Part shown: positions 1-8,613 of the stretch, piece after piece | Numbering within the stretch: the first letter of the stretch is position 1 | How the letters are laid out: the number at the start of each line of letters is the position of its first letter | NCBI GenBank assembly: GCA_035537875.1 | Contig: DATLLJ010000108.1 | Span: forward strand, 1 to 64,000 | Source: DATLLJ01 sp035537875 | GTDB taxonomy: Bacteria > Acidobacteriota > Vicinamibacteria > Vicinamibacterales > CAVVIG01 | Direction of reading: 5' to 3' | Length of the DNA: 64,000 nt | Notes under the pieces: generated by a model | What the model saw: only the letters and a program-made list of their open reading frames with translations | What the model was told of the DNA's origin: nothing | Databases searched by the model: none | Position numbers and translations under genes: made by a program

Positions 1-9
1 CCGTAAGCG

Positions 10-2708
10 CTATTTCAAGGGAACCAGTCGCTTCAGCTCTTCGTGCCAGTTCTGCACGACCACCAGTGTGATCGGGTTGCTCTCCGGCGTGCTTTCCACG
101 AGCTTGATCATCAGAAATCGCTTGCCATCGGGCGAGATGTCGTAGGTTGACGCCGCCGCGAAATTCCCGCGGGAGTAACCTGGGTGAGCGACCTGACGCG
201 GCGGGCTGGCGGTCCATGTCGATCCCGTGCCGACCTCGACATCAGCTCGCCAGTGGACGCGAAGAAGAACAGCTCGCGGCCGTCACGCGACCAGACCGGC
301 TGCGCGCCGCCGCCCCGCGACACTTGCGATCGTCCGGCTCTCACGTCGGGAAACGGCCGGACATAGATCTCGAACGTCCCGGACTCGTCTGACCCGTAGG
401 CCAGCCACTTGTCGTCCGGCGACAGCACGCCGGTCACTTCCTGAAACGGCGTCTGGACGAGCGGTTGGATGGGCCCGGCCGGTTCATCACGGTCGTTGAG
501 CGTCAACAGCATCAGATCGAAATTTCGGCGGAGCACGAGACGGCGGCCGTCTCTCGACACGGACATCGGCACGTCGATGATCGGGCTTTCGAGGAGACGC
601 TGAGATTTCCCGACCTCGATCGCCGTCTGTACGAACACGTTCGACTCTCCCAAGCGGTCGGAGCTGAAGATCAGACGCTGGCCGTCGCTCGTCCAGAGAG
701 GAAAACGTTCGAGCCCCGGATCGATCGTGACTCTCGTGAGCGTTTCACGCTGCAGATCCCAGGTCCAGATGTCGTTGTCCTGATCGCGGATGTCCAGCGC
801 CACCCGCGTGCCGTCGGGTGAGAGGCGAGGATAGAGATACGAGCGCGGCGGCGCTGCGAGGACCTCCTCGTGACCTTGCCGATCGACCCAGACCAGCTTG
901 AATGTGGGCGCGTCGCCCTGGCCGGTCACATAGACGAGCGTGCCGTTGGCGGACACGTCGAAGTTGGCTGCGCCCGACGCGGCCGCGGCGTGCGACAGCA
1001 CGGGAATGGGCGGGGAGGTCGCCACTTCCAGCGTGTCGAGATCGAAGGGCACGGCTCGCAGGGTCGCTCCTGCCGCGTACACCAGGTGCCCGGTCGGCAG
1101 GTAACGCGCCTGGCTCCCGCCCCGCAGAATGACCTTGTAGGTTTTCGTGGTCAGATCCAGGACTGCCGCCTGCGCGCGATCCAGTCCACCAGTGGCCGGC
1201 AGGATGGTGAACAGCACGCCGCGGCCGCGAGGGAGCATTTGCGGCAGGACGTGATCGCCTTCGCCTTTCTCACGGTCCGGTGTGGTCAGCACCTCGGCGT
1301 GGCCACCCGACGCCGGCACCGTTTGAAGACCCGAAGCGGCCGTCGTGGCAAAGATGATCAGGCCAGTGTCGGACCACGTGGCGCCGCGAGACGCCGCGCC
1401 GCCGAGTGCGACCAGGTTCATCGGCAGTCCGCCGGTGACCGCCACTTTCTGGATGGAATTGTTCGTGTTGAAGAACCCGATCCACTGGCCGTCGGGGGAG
1501 AAGAACGGATCGATGGGGGCGCCCAGGCCAGTCAGCGGCGTCGCCTCCAGCGAGTCGAGCCGACGGAGGGATAGCGTGCCGCCATCGTCCGGATACACGA
1601 GGCTCATGCCGTCGGGTGATATGGCGACCTTGAGATTCGCGCCACTTGTGGAGCGGAACGGCGCGGTCTGCGGAGGCGTGATGGTGAGTCGCGAGACGCG
1701 CGGCGGTTCCACTGCCGGCCTGGCGTACCACACGATCGCGCCGGCGCCGACGGCCCCCACCACGCCCGCGGCTCCGAGCGCCGCGAGCTGACGCCAACCC
1801 CACGGGTGCATCTGCGCCCGTTCCATCGCGGGACGATCGTCCGGTTCTGCGACCAGCGGTTCGTTCAGGATGAATGTGGCCACGGACGCATCGGCGATGC
1901 GCCGCGAGCGATCCTTCTCGAGACACCGCTTCACGAGCGTAACGATCGACGGTGCAAGCGGAGACGGCAGACGGCTCCAGTCAGGATCCGAACGCAGCAC
2001 GGACGCGACGAGGTCGCTGACGGTATCGCCAGCAAACGGCGGTGTGCCGGTGAGCATCTCGTAGAGCACGCACCCGAACGCCCAGACATCGGATCGCTTG
2101 TCAGCGTTCTGTCCGCGCGCCTGTTCCGGGCTCATGTAGGCCGCCGTGCCGAGCACGACACCGGCCTGCGTCATCGCCGGGCTCGTCAACGTGGGTGACT
2201 GCGATCGGCCGCTGACGCCGGTCACCGTGTCGAGAGCCTTGGCCAGGCCGAAGTCGAGCACCTTGACCGTCCCATCGTCACGGACCTTGATGTTGGACGG
2301 TTTCAGATCGCGATGGACGATGCCGTGCTCGTGCGCGGCTTCGAGGGCGAGCGCGATCTGTCGCGCGATCGCCAGGGTTTCGTTGATGGGGATGTGCCCG
2401 CGCACGATGCGATCGGCGAGTGTGTCGCCAGGCACGAACTCGAGCACGAGTGCGCGCGTGCTCCCGGCGTCCTCGACACCGTAGATGGCAGCGATGTGTG
2501 GATGATTGAGCGAGGCGAGGACCTGCGCCTCACGCTCGAATCGAGCCAGACGATCGGGGTCATTGGCGAAGGCGTCGGGCAGGACCTTCAGCGCGACGTC
2601 GCGATGCAGCTTGGTGTCGCGGGCGCGATAGACCTCGCCCATGCCGCCGGCACCGATGGCGGCCTCGATCTCGTATGGCCCGAGCCTGGCGCCGGCAACG
2701 AGTGGCAT
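10..2708 (-). CDS. Ser/Thr protein kinase with TolB/WD40-like propeller, frameshifted near its C-terminus
   Basis: Membrane-anchored eukaryotic-type kinase. The kinase domain spans about residues 11-280, with the glycine loop GAGGMG at 19-24, VALK lysine at 41, HRD at 132-134 and DFG at 152-154. One membrane segment lies at about 306-329. Repeated SPDG-type propeller blades follow, presumably outside the membrane. I chose the ATG at 2706-2708, just before the kinase domain; the open frame runs further upstream without family-like sequence. The reading frame breaks near 237-240. The final segment (EVGTGSTW... to LVPLK, stop at 10-12) continues in another frame, as if one base were missing. The substrate is unknown. 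The break could be an assembly error or a real C-terminal lesion. Confidence 0.85.
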
Positions 2709-2866
2709 CGTCGTGAGGCAGTGGGGATTATGGGCAGCGTCCCGCAGGTTTCTGCCGGTCGCGTCACGTACCTCGCGGCTTAGACAGGTGCTACAGGTTG
2801 CAGCCTGACCGTGACCAGAACTGGCCACCCGTCCAAGCGCCTGCATCGGTCGCGGGACGCACCAAA

Positions 2867-3817
2867 TCAGCGTCCCATTTCCGACGTGTCGAAGCAGCCG
2901 GGATTCACATAAAGACGGGCCTGTGGCAACGCGGTGAGACGCTGGCAGCTCGCGATCGGGATCTCGACCGATCTGGCACGTAGCGCCGCGGCGACCTGCT
3001 TCGCCAGGTCCGGATGGAAGGCGGAAGGGTTGATGCTTTCGTCCCACGCATCGGTCACGTACATGCGGAAAGTGAAAGCGCGCCGTTGTCGGAACTGGCG
3101 TGTGGTCTCGTCGTAAGCGACGAACGAATCTGCAGAGTCCGTCATGAGGAGGTCACTCCAGAATCTGAACCCTGAGTAGCTGGCGGCGAGGTCTGCGTAC
3201 GACACGACCCCGGTCAGCGTCATCCCTTTCAATCCGTGTTCGTTCATTCGGAGCTGCCAACCGGGTGCGCCGAGCTCACGCGCCATCACCGCCTCGATCC
3301 CCTCGCCGCCGTCGTGGACACGTTGCCAGTGTGCGAGGCCTTCCCGGATGAAATGGTTGATTTTGTCGATTCCGACGAGGCGGCCTGCCAGTTGGATCGA
3401 GTCGGCCAGAAAGATGATCCGTCCTGTGAATGGGGCCAGCCACGGCTGATTGTAAGGACGCGCCCCGTAGATCGATTCCCTGAAGTTCAGATGACAACGC
3501 TCGATTCCAGGTTGATTCTCGACGAGTCGCGCCAGACGGGCATGAGGGATTCCCGTCACGGCGCGCACGTTCCCGCCGACGGCTTCCTGCAATTCGTGAA
3601 CGAGGCATGCCCCATCGCAGCTGGCGCCCCGCCCGTTGGCGCGCTCTACCGCCGCGTGAACCGCGGTGTTCATCAAAGTGTCCAGTGCAGCCAACGAATC
3701 CCGAAGGGGCCGGTTGCGGCACGTGAAGTTGTCGGTTTCGTCCGCGGACGCGAGAGGTGCGACGCCGAGGGTCAGGACGACGGCGCCGATCGAGACGATG
3801 TCACGCACGGCAGGCAT
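2867..3817 (-). CDS. Secreted protein of unknown function
   Basis: About 316 residues starting at the ATG at 3815-3817, which gives a clean signal peptide (hydrophobic core IVSIGAVVLTLGVA, likely cleavage after ASA). The open frame continues 27 codons upstream, but that part would precede the signal peptide. The mature part has several cysteines and a motif NHFIREGLAHW that looks structured, but I recognise no family. It lies downstream of nothing obvious on its strand and reads away from the cupin locus. Its stop is about 160 bases from the kinase start, so co-transcription with the kinase is possible. Confidence 0.7.
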   Translation of the reverse strand: MPAVRDIVSIGAVVLTLGVAPLASADETDNFTCRNRPLRDSLAALDTLMNTAVHAAVERANGRGASCDGACLVHELQEAVGGNVRAVTGIPHARLARLVENQPGIERCHLNFRESIYGARPYNQPWLAPFTGRIIFLADSIQLAGRLVGIDKINHFIREGLAHWQRVHDGGEGIEAVMARELGAPGWQLRMNEHGLKGMTLTGVVSYADLAASYSGFRFWSDLLMTDSADSFVAYDETTRQFRQRRAFTFRMYVTDAWDESINPSAFHPDLAKQVAAALRARSVEIPIASCQRLTALPQARLYVNPGCFDTSEMGR

Positions 3818-3888
3818 CACGAGCCCCTTCCCTTGAAGGTAATGCGCAAGGCGGTTTTCGCCGTGCTGGATTGCGGCCGGGTCACGTG

Positions 3889-3916
3889 TTAACCACACAT
3901 TTTAGTCGGCGTCTAA
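3889..3916 (+). promoter_or_regulatory. ECF-type promoter element, copy 1 (upstream of cupin relic)
   Basis: TTAACC at 3889-3894, a 16-nt spacer, then GTCTAA at 3911-3916. A second copy with the same spacing is at 5238-5265, and conservation extends from CACGTGTTAACC through an AGGGGG Shine-Dalgarno stretch. The AAC / CGTC pairing is typical of ECF sigma promoters. An ECF sigma gene lies at 6118. Today this copy would read through a cupin relic into the cupin gene at 4100. Confidence 0.5.
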
Positions 3917-3933
3917 TCAATAGGGGGACGCAT

Positions 3934-4072
3934 ATGCTGCAGCGATTTCGAATCATCGCGGTCTGACCACCTCCCGATTGGGCGACGAGCCGTCCTGCCG
4001 GCACGGCGGCCAGGTCGGAACCAGATCCGCCGGCCATCTACAAGCCCGGCGGCTTCTTCCATGAACCTCGTA
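3934..4072 (+). pseudogene. Rearranged relic of a secreted cupin gene
   Basis: The relic starts like the intact gene at 5287 (ATG, then CGAATCATCGCG) but meets a stop after 11 codons (3961-3966). Bases 3976-4010 match the reverse complement of 5335-5369 with only two or three mismatches, so an internal block is inverted. Bases about 4011-4072 return to the forward orientation and encode EPDPPAIYKPGGFF-like sequence, matching about 5553-5611. Most of the cupin domain is missing. This is a decayed paralogue shaped by deletion and inversion, not a gene. Confidence 0.75.
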
Positions 4073-4099
4073 ATGCGGAGAGAAGGAGAAACCCGAGCC

Positions 4100-4510
4100 A
4101 TGGAGAATCGTCGGACGTTCCTTAAACTGGCGGCGGCATCGCTGCTGCCCATCGGTCTCGATGCACAGGCGCCCGCGCCACCACGACCCGCTGGCGAACT
4201 GGCGAGACACGCGCTGACGGGTCCCCTCGAAGGGTTCGAGGTGGTGCTTGTTCAGCTGAACAGCCCGCCCGGCGGCAGTTCCGGCCCGGGGCATCGTCAT
4301 CCCGGTCCCGTCCTCGGTTACGTCGTGGAGGGGCAGGTACGGTTTGCCATCAATAACGAACCGGTACAGGTCGTGCCGGAGGGCAGTACGTTCTTCGAAC
4401 CCTCAGGCGCCGTTCACACGGCGGGCGGATCTGCGAAGCCCGACGCGCCTGCGCGTCTCCTGGCATTCATGGTGGTACCCAAGGGAAGCCCGCTAACGGC
4501 TCCCGCATGA
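4100..4510 (+). CDS. Tat-exported single-domain cupin
   Basis: 136 residues from the ATG at 4100. An earlier in-frame ATG at 4061 lies inside the cupin relic. The N-terminus reads ENRRTFLKLAAASLLP, a twin-arginine-type signal. The mature part is one cupin: GHRHPGPVLGYVVEGQ (metal-binding His and beta-barrel start) and a second motif ending PSGAVH. Cupins bind a metal and may act as enzymes or ligand binders; no substrate is evident. It has two-domain paralogues at 5287 and 8614 and is followed 36 bases later by DoxX. The nearest promoter-like element is at 3889-3916. Confidence 0.85.
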   Translation: MENRRTFLKLAAASLLPIGLDAQAPAPPRPAGELARHALTGPLEGFEVVLVQLNSPPGGSSGPGHRHPGPVLGYVVEGQVRFAINNEPVQVVPEGSTFFEPSGAVHTAGGSAKPDAPARLLAFMVVPKGSPLTAPA

Positions 4511-4546
4511 CCGACGTGCAAGGCCCCCGGGAGGAGTGAACGCCGA

Positions 4547-5020
4547 GTGGAAACCGTATTCCTGCGCTTCGGTCTCGCCGTCGGTTTCTTGTCCTCCGTC
4601 GCAGACCGACTGGGGCTGTGGGGTCCGCAGGGTCGGCACGGTGCGCGCACAGTGGGGTGGGGCGACATGGCGCATTTCATGCCGGCCGTGGCGGCCCTCA
4701 ACCCATGGTTCCCCAGTGCGTGGATTCCGTTCGTCGGATGGACCGCGACCATCGCCGAGATCGTGCTCGGCATTCTTCTCCTGATTGGATTCCAGACGCG
4801 CTGGGCCTCGCGGTTGAGTGGATGCCTGTTGCTCGCCTTCGCGCTCGGCATGACAGCGGGGAGAGGGGTGAAATTTGTCTTTGATGCCTCGGTCCTCGCC
4901 GCGTGCGGCGGCGCGTTCATGCTCGCGACGGCCGAGCGCTACGCCTGGAGCGTCGATGCGCTGCGCGGCGTGTCACAATCACATCGTCACGTTCCCCTCC
5001 GAACGAAACTAGTGTCCTGA
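4547..5020 (+). CDS. DoxX-family membrane protein
   Basis: 157 residues with four hydrophobic segments typical of DoxX: an N-terminal helix LRFGLAVGFLSSVADRLG, a middle helix with TIAEIVLGILLLIGF, then two more. I chose the GTG start at 4547, placed a good distance after the GGGAGGAGT ribosome-binding site at 4529-4537. DoxX proteins are small inner-membrane proteins linked to thiol or oxidative stress in several bacteria. Here it follows a Tat-exported cupin and probably shares its transcript. Confidence 0.8.
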   Translation: METVFLRFGLAVGFLSSVADRLGLWGPQGRHGARTVGWGDMAHFMPAVAALNPWFPSAWIPFVGWTATIAEIVLGILLLIGFQTRWASRLSGCLLLAFALGMTAGRGVKFVFDASVLAACGGAFMLATAERYAWSVDALRGVSQSHRHVPLRTKLVS

Positions 5021-5034
5021 CCGAGTGGTTCACG

Positions 5035-5215
5035 CAATAAGTGGCGCGGTCTGAAGATCGAGTGATAAAGGGTTTCGGATCCGCCTGCTGTGCCGCGATG
5101 AACTCGTGAATCGACGACTTCAGCTGCACCGACACTGCGATGGACGCCGCGCCGCAGTTGTTTGTTCGTGTGAGCACGGCGAACCAGGGATCGGTAGAGC
5201 CCGGCCCCAGCCGGC
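5035..5215 (-). pseudogene. IS630-family transposase 3' relic
   Basis: Read on the minus strand in three successive frames, this stretch gives WFAVLTR, then NKQLRRGVHRSV, then VQLKSSIHEFIAAQQADPKP. Together these resemble the C-terminal end of IS630-type transposases. Two frameshifts and the absence of the catalytic DDE region and of clear terminal repeats make it a dead fragment. It sits in the 266-base gap between DoxX and the next promoter, next to the duplicated cupin material. Confidence 0.55.
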
Positions 5216-5237
5216 TCCCACATCTCCAGGCCACGTG

Positions 5238-5265
5238 TTAACCGCACATTCTCATAGGCGTCTAA
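5238..5265 (+). promoter_or_regulatory. ECF-type promoter element, copy 2 (upstream of bicupin gene)
   Basis: TTAACC at 5238-5243, 16-nt spacer, GTCTAA at 5260-5265, followed by AGGGGG at 5271-5276 and the ATG at 5287. Sequence and spacing match copy 1 at 3889-3916. If real, it would start the transcript carrying the bicupin, the ECF sigma factor and its anti-sigma, so the sigma factor could control its own operon. Confidence 0.55.
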
Positions 5266-5286
5266 TTCACAGGGGGCCATTCGCGC

Positions 5287-6090
5287 ATGGTGCAGAGATC
5301 TCGAATCATCGCGACGGTCCTGACCACAGTGGTCGCCGCTGTGCCGGCAGGACGGCTCGTCGCGCAATCTGGAGCCGGGCGGCCGGTGTGGAAAACCCTG
5401 CTCCAGGCGCCTCTTCCCGAAGACTCCGAGCCGTTCATCAGCGTCAACGGCCTCTCTCTTCCGCTTGCCTCACCGGTTCCCGCTCCGGTTGGGGCCGGAC
5501 ACACCCATACCGGCCCGGTATTCGCCTACATCGCGCAGGGCGAGATCGAGAACCAGGTGGAGCCAGATCCGCCGGCTATTTACAAACCCGGCGGGTTTTT
5601 CTATGAACCTCGCGGGCATGTGCACCGGATCCTGCGCAACGTGAGCACGGCCGAGCACGCTACGCTGATCATCTTTCAGGCGGGCCGTACGGCCGTGCCC
5701 GCTCCGCTACTGAAGGTGCTCCAGAGCGAGCCCGTGAAGCTTCTCCGGCATCAATTTCAGGCGCCGCCTCTGTCGACGGCCAATCAAGCGTATCAATTTC
5801 AAGCACCACTTCTGTCGACGGCGAATCAAGAACTCAGCCTGCTCAGGCTGGCACTCCCCGCCGGCGCTCGCTCGGACGCTCCCGCGCACTCGGTTCGCCT
5901 TGTTTACGTCCTTGAAGGGAAGATCGCGACCTCGGGCGGATCGGCTCAACCACGGACCCCACGGACCTATGACGTCGGCGATCTGTTCTTCGAGCCGGCC
6001 AGCCGCGCGGGGATCACGTTCAGGAATGCGAGCGGCAGCGAGCCTGCGAGGATTCTCGTGTATCAAGTAAGCGAGAACATCCGTCAATGA
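5287..6090 (+). CDS. Secreted two-domain cupin
   Basis: 267 residues with a Sec-type signal (TVLTTVVAAVPAGRLVAQ) and two cupin domains. The first has HTHTGPVFAYIAQGE and FFYEPRGHVHR. The second has AHSVRLVYVLEGK and DLFFEPASRAG and has lost most of the metal-binding histidines. Between them a 14-residue segment is duplicated (residues 155-182). The ATG at 5287 follows AGGGGG by ten bases. The gene lies 27 bases before the ECF sigma gene and probably shares its transcript. It is paralogous to the broken gene at 8614 and the relic at 3934. Substrate unknown. Confidence 0.85.
   Translation: MVQRSRIIATVLTTVVAAVPAGRLVAQSGAGRPVWKTLLQAPLPEDSEPFISVNGLSLPLASPVPAPVGAGHTHTGPVFAYIAQGEIENQVEPDPPAIYKPGGFFYEPRGHVHRILRNVSTAEHATLIIFQAGRTAVPAPLLKVLQSEPVKLLRHQFQAPPLSTANQAYQFQAPLLSTANQELSLLRLALPAGARSDAPAHSVRLVYVLEGKIATSGGSAQPRTPRTYDVGDLFFEPASRAGITFRNASGSEPARILVYQVSENIRQ
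5749..5832 (+). repeat. 42-bp tandem duplication inside bicupin gene
   Basis: Two adjacent 42-base units (5749-5790, 5791-5832) encode HQFQAPPLSTANQA and YQFQAPLLSTANQE in frame. Most base differences are silent, so the copies are not recent or have been kept at protein level. They form part of the linker between the two cupin domains. Confidence 0.85.
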
Positions 6091-6117
6091 GCAGGAAGCG
6101 AGCGACGAGCCGGTGAG

Positions 6118-6651
6118 ATGAACGACGGCGATCTGGAGGCGTTCTTGTCGCTCGTCGAGCGTCATCGTCGATATATGTACAACCTCGCCCTTCGTATGAC
6201 CGGCAACGAACAGGACGCGAAAGACGTCGTTCAGGAGAGTCTGCTCAACGCGTATCTGCATCTCGACCAGTTCGAACGACGTGCCGACCTTCGCACGTGG
6301 CTCAACCGCATCCTCGTGAATTGTGCCCTGGATCATCTACGCGGCCTTCGCAGGCGGCCTGACATGAACAACCCGCGGCCCATCTCGGACGTCGTCGAAA
6401 CAGCAGCTTCTTTATCGCCAGATCCGGAACGTCTTGTTGCGAATGCGGACTGGCGCCGCCAGGTATCGGCGGCGATGGACACCATGAGTCCTCTCGAGCG
6501 CGTGACGTTTACTCTGCGGCATTTTGAAGGGCGTTCCATCAACGAAATCGCCGAGACCCTTGGAATCGGAAACAACTCCGCCAAGCAGCACATCTTCCGA
6601 GCGGTCCGGAAGATCCGCTGTGCGCTCGAGCCTCACTGGAGCAGCCGGTGA
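6118..6651 (+). CDS. ECF RNA polymerase sigma factor (RpoE-like)
   Basis: 177 residues. Region 2 is at about residues 6-80 (RYMYNLALRMTGNEQDAKDV, then FERRADLRTWLNRILVNCA), and region 4 at about 118-172 (SPLERVTFTLRHFEG, then NEIAETLGI and a C-terminal helix). It should direct RNA polymerase to promoters of the AAC / CGTC type, two of which lie upstream at 3889 and 5238. Its stop overlaps the GTG start of the anti-sigma gene by four bases, implying translational coupling. No C-terminal extension is present, so it is not an ECF41-type protein. Confidence 0.92.
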   Translation: MNDGDLEAFLSLVERHRRYMYNLALRMTGNEQDAKDVVQESLLNAYLHLDQFERRADLRTWLNRILVNCALDHLRGLRRRPDMNNPRPISDVVETAASLSPDPERLVANADWRRQVSAAMDTMSPLERVTFTLRHFEGRSINEIAETLGIGNNSAKQHIFRAVRKIRCALEPHWSSR

Positions 6652-7859
6652 GTCATCTCAGCGACGACGAGCTCGTCCTGCATTATTACGGCGAAGACGG
6701 CCCAGGTATCGTGGCCGCCGAGCGTCATCTGAGATCGTGCGAGCAATGCGCCCGTGCCTACGAGGCGCTGGCGGGGACCTTGAGCGCCGTCACGCCCCCC
6801 GAATTCGTCGAGGCAGTCCCTGGCTTTGACGAGATGCCGGCAATCAGACAGCTGATCCGCGACCGCTCGAGGGGTCAATCGCCGCCGCTCAGAGGGAGCC
6901 GGTCGATGCTCCCGGCTGAGCCAGGCTGGATAGCAGTGGTGTGGCTGGTGCCTCTCTTGTATCCCTTCTCGTTTCAAGCCCTGTTCAGCAGCGCCCGATT
7001 GGCACAGGAGCAATTCGTCGGGATGCCGCTCGTCGCGCTCACTCTGTTGTGGGCCTTCGCCGGACCGTTCGTAGCGGTATTCGCACTGAATCAAATGGGG
7101 GCTGACCATTTGGAGCGTGCGTCAACCCGTCTGCTTGTCTTTGGGGCGTTGATTGCGGCGATCAGTCCGGCGCTGTTTGTTCTTGTCTCGCGTGTGAGCC
7201 TTGGCCTGTCGTTGTGGTATGGCGCGATCACGCTGGGCTCACTTATGGCGCTGTTCCACTGGCCGAACACGTCGCACTCGACCGTGCACCTCTTGTACAT
7301 CCATCGTCTTTCGGCCCTGGTTCTCACGGTCTTTACGGTTGCGCACATCAGCAACCAGGCAGTCGCATTCGTCAGCCTCTCGTCATACACCGTGACGCGG
7401 GACGTCTTGCGTATCGCGTATCAACAGCCCGCAATTGCGACGCTGCTTTTGTGGGCGGTCGCCGTTCAGGTCGCGACCGGCTTAGCAATGGGCATGAAGA
7501 AAGTGCGCGCGGGCTCACTTGTAAACAATCTGCAGGTGGTGTCCGGCTGGTATCTCGCCGTGTTCCTGCTGACGCACGTGCTTTCAGGGTTCGTGACGAA
7601 CCAACCGTCGACCACAGTGGCGGCGCCGGCGGCTCAGTTCAACCTGCTCGCGAGCGCTCGCTCAACCGCGCAGCTGCCATTCCTCCTGCTCGGAGTGGTG
7701 GCGTTCCTGTTTCACGTTGGCGCGTATGCCCGGCTCACGGCGATGGCATTTCTGGCCGAGGCGTCGGTTCGTCGACTCTCATACGCAGCGATGTTCGTTG
7801 GGACGACGGTCGTGCTGGGCATCGGTCTTTCTTTGTGCGGAATTCACTTGATTCGATAA
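6648..7859 (+). CDS. Zinc-finger anti-sigma factor fused to a cytochrome-b-like membrane domain
   Basis: 403 residues. The N-terminus has a ZAS-type motif H27-x3-C31-x2-C34 (HLRSCEQC), as in anti-sigma factors. From about residue 92 come about eight membrane helices with histidines inside them: H219 and H233 (YIHRLSALVLTVFTVAH), H310 (YLAVFLLTH) and H356 (LFH). The SA/SG...VF...H pattern occurs twice and resembles SdhC/FrdC-type b-haem helices. Overlap with the ECF gene supports a sigma/anti-sigma pair. A haem- or quinone-linked signal releasing the sigma factor is my inference. Confidence 0.8.
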   Translation: MSHLSDDELVLHYYGEDGPGIVAAERHLRSCEQCARAYEALAGTLSAVTPPEFVEAVPGFDEMPAIRQLIRDRSRGQSPPLRGSRSMLPAEPGWIAVVWLVPLLYPFSFQALFSSARLAQEQFVGMPLVALTLLWAFAGPFVAVFALNQMGADHLERASTRLLVFGALIAAISPALFVLVSRVSLGLSLWYGAITLGSLMALFHWPNTSHSTVHLLYIHRLSALVLTVFTVAHISNQAVAFVSLSSYTVTRDVLRIAYQQPAIATLLLWAVAVQVATGLAMGMKKVRAGSLVNNLQVVSGWYLAVFLLTHVLSGFVTNQPSTTVAAPAAQFNLLASARSTAQLPFLLLGVVAFLFHVGAYARLTAMAFLAEASVRRLSYAAMFVGTTVVLGIGLSLCGIHLIR

Positions 7860-7906
7860 GCGCATCAGAGCTCATGAGGCACGCGGAATCTGATCAGGAG
7901 AAGCAG

Positions 7907-8563
7907 ATGAAGCTCACGTGGTCATTCGTTTTCGTCGCCGTGCTCGCGGCAGGCACCGTGCTCGTGGCGCAGAGCCCGGCAAGCCGTCCGCTGAGCCCGG
8001 ACGGCATCGCGTCGGTGCACGTGCTGGGCAAGTGGGAGAAGACAGAGCGGGAGCAATTCACGCTGGGCGGGGAGCGATACGTGGGCGGCAGCTGGATCGA
8101 CATCACGTACGGCCGGCCGATGCTCCGCGGGCGCGAGGCGTTCACCGGCGCCGGAGCCGAGTACGGCAAGGCGGCCTATGCGGGAGCGCCGGTGTGGCGC
8201 GCGGGCGCGAACCTCTCGACGCGGCTCAAGAGCTCGATCCCGCTCGTCATCGGGACGACGACGGTGCCGGAGGGCGAGTACAGCCTCTTCATCGAGCTGA
8301 ACTCGCCGACCCAGTGGACGTTCATCGTCTCGAGCTGGGTGCAGGCGCCGCGCTTCAGCGCGCCGATCACAGATGGCTTGTACGGCGCGTTCAACTACAC
8401 GCCGGAAAAGGATGTCGCGCGCGCGCCGATGCGCGTGGCCCCGCTGCCCTACCAGGTGGAGCAGCTCACGTGGGAGTTCATCAACATGACCGCGACCGGC
8501 GGTCGCATGGCGATCATGTGGGACAAGACGATGGGATCAGTACCGTTCAGTTTCGGCCGTTGA
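7907..8563 (+). CDS. DUF2911 secreted protein
   Basis: 218 residues from the ATG at 7907, preceded by AGGAG at 7896-7900. The signal peptide is LTWSFVFVAVLAAGTVLVAQ. The mature sequence matches the DUF2911 pattern: GGSWIDITYGRPMLRGRE near the N-terminus, then VPEGEYSLFIELNSPTQW. The domain is common in secreted proteins of Acidobacteria and Bacteroidetes; its function is unknown. The gene follows the anti-sigma gene by 47 bases and is probably in the same locus. Confidence 0.88.
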   Translation: MKLTWSFVFVAVLAAGTVLVAQSPASRPLSPDGIASVHVLGKWEKTEREQFTLGGERYVGGSWIDITYGRPMLRGREAFTGAGAEYGKAAYAGAPVWRAGANLSTRLKSSIPLVIGTTTVPEGEYSLFIELNSPTQWTFIVSSWVQAPRFSAPITDGLYGAFNYTPEKDVARAPMRVAPLPYQVEQLTWEFINMTATGGRMAIMWDKTMGSVPFSFGR

Positions 8564-8613
8564 TTTGGGCTGTCGATTACCAACCGCTACAGCTCAGGAG
8601 GCACGCACCAGTC

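Noticed and set aside
2709..3047. N-terminal extension of the first kinase
   Set aside because: The extension overlaps the neighbouring gene and lacks kinase-like sequence; the related intact protein at 32512 begins right at the kinase domain.
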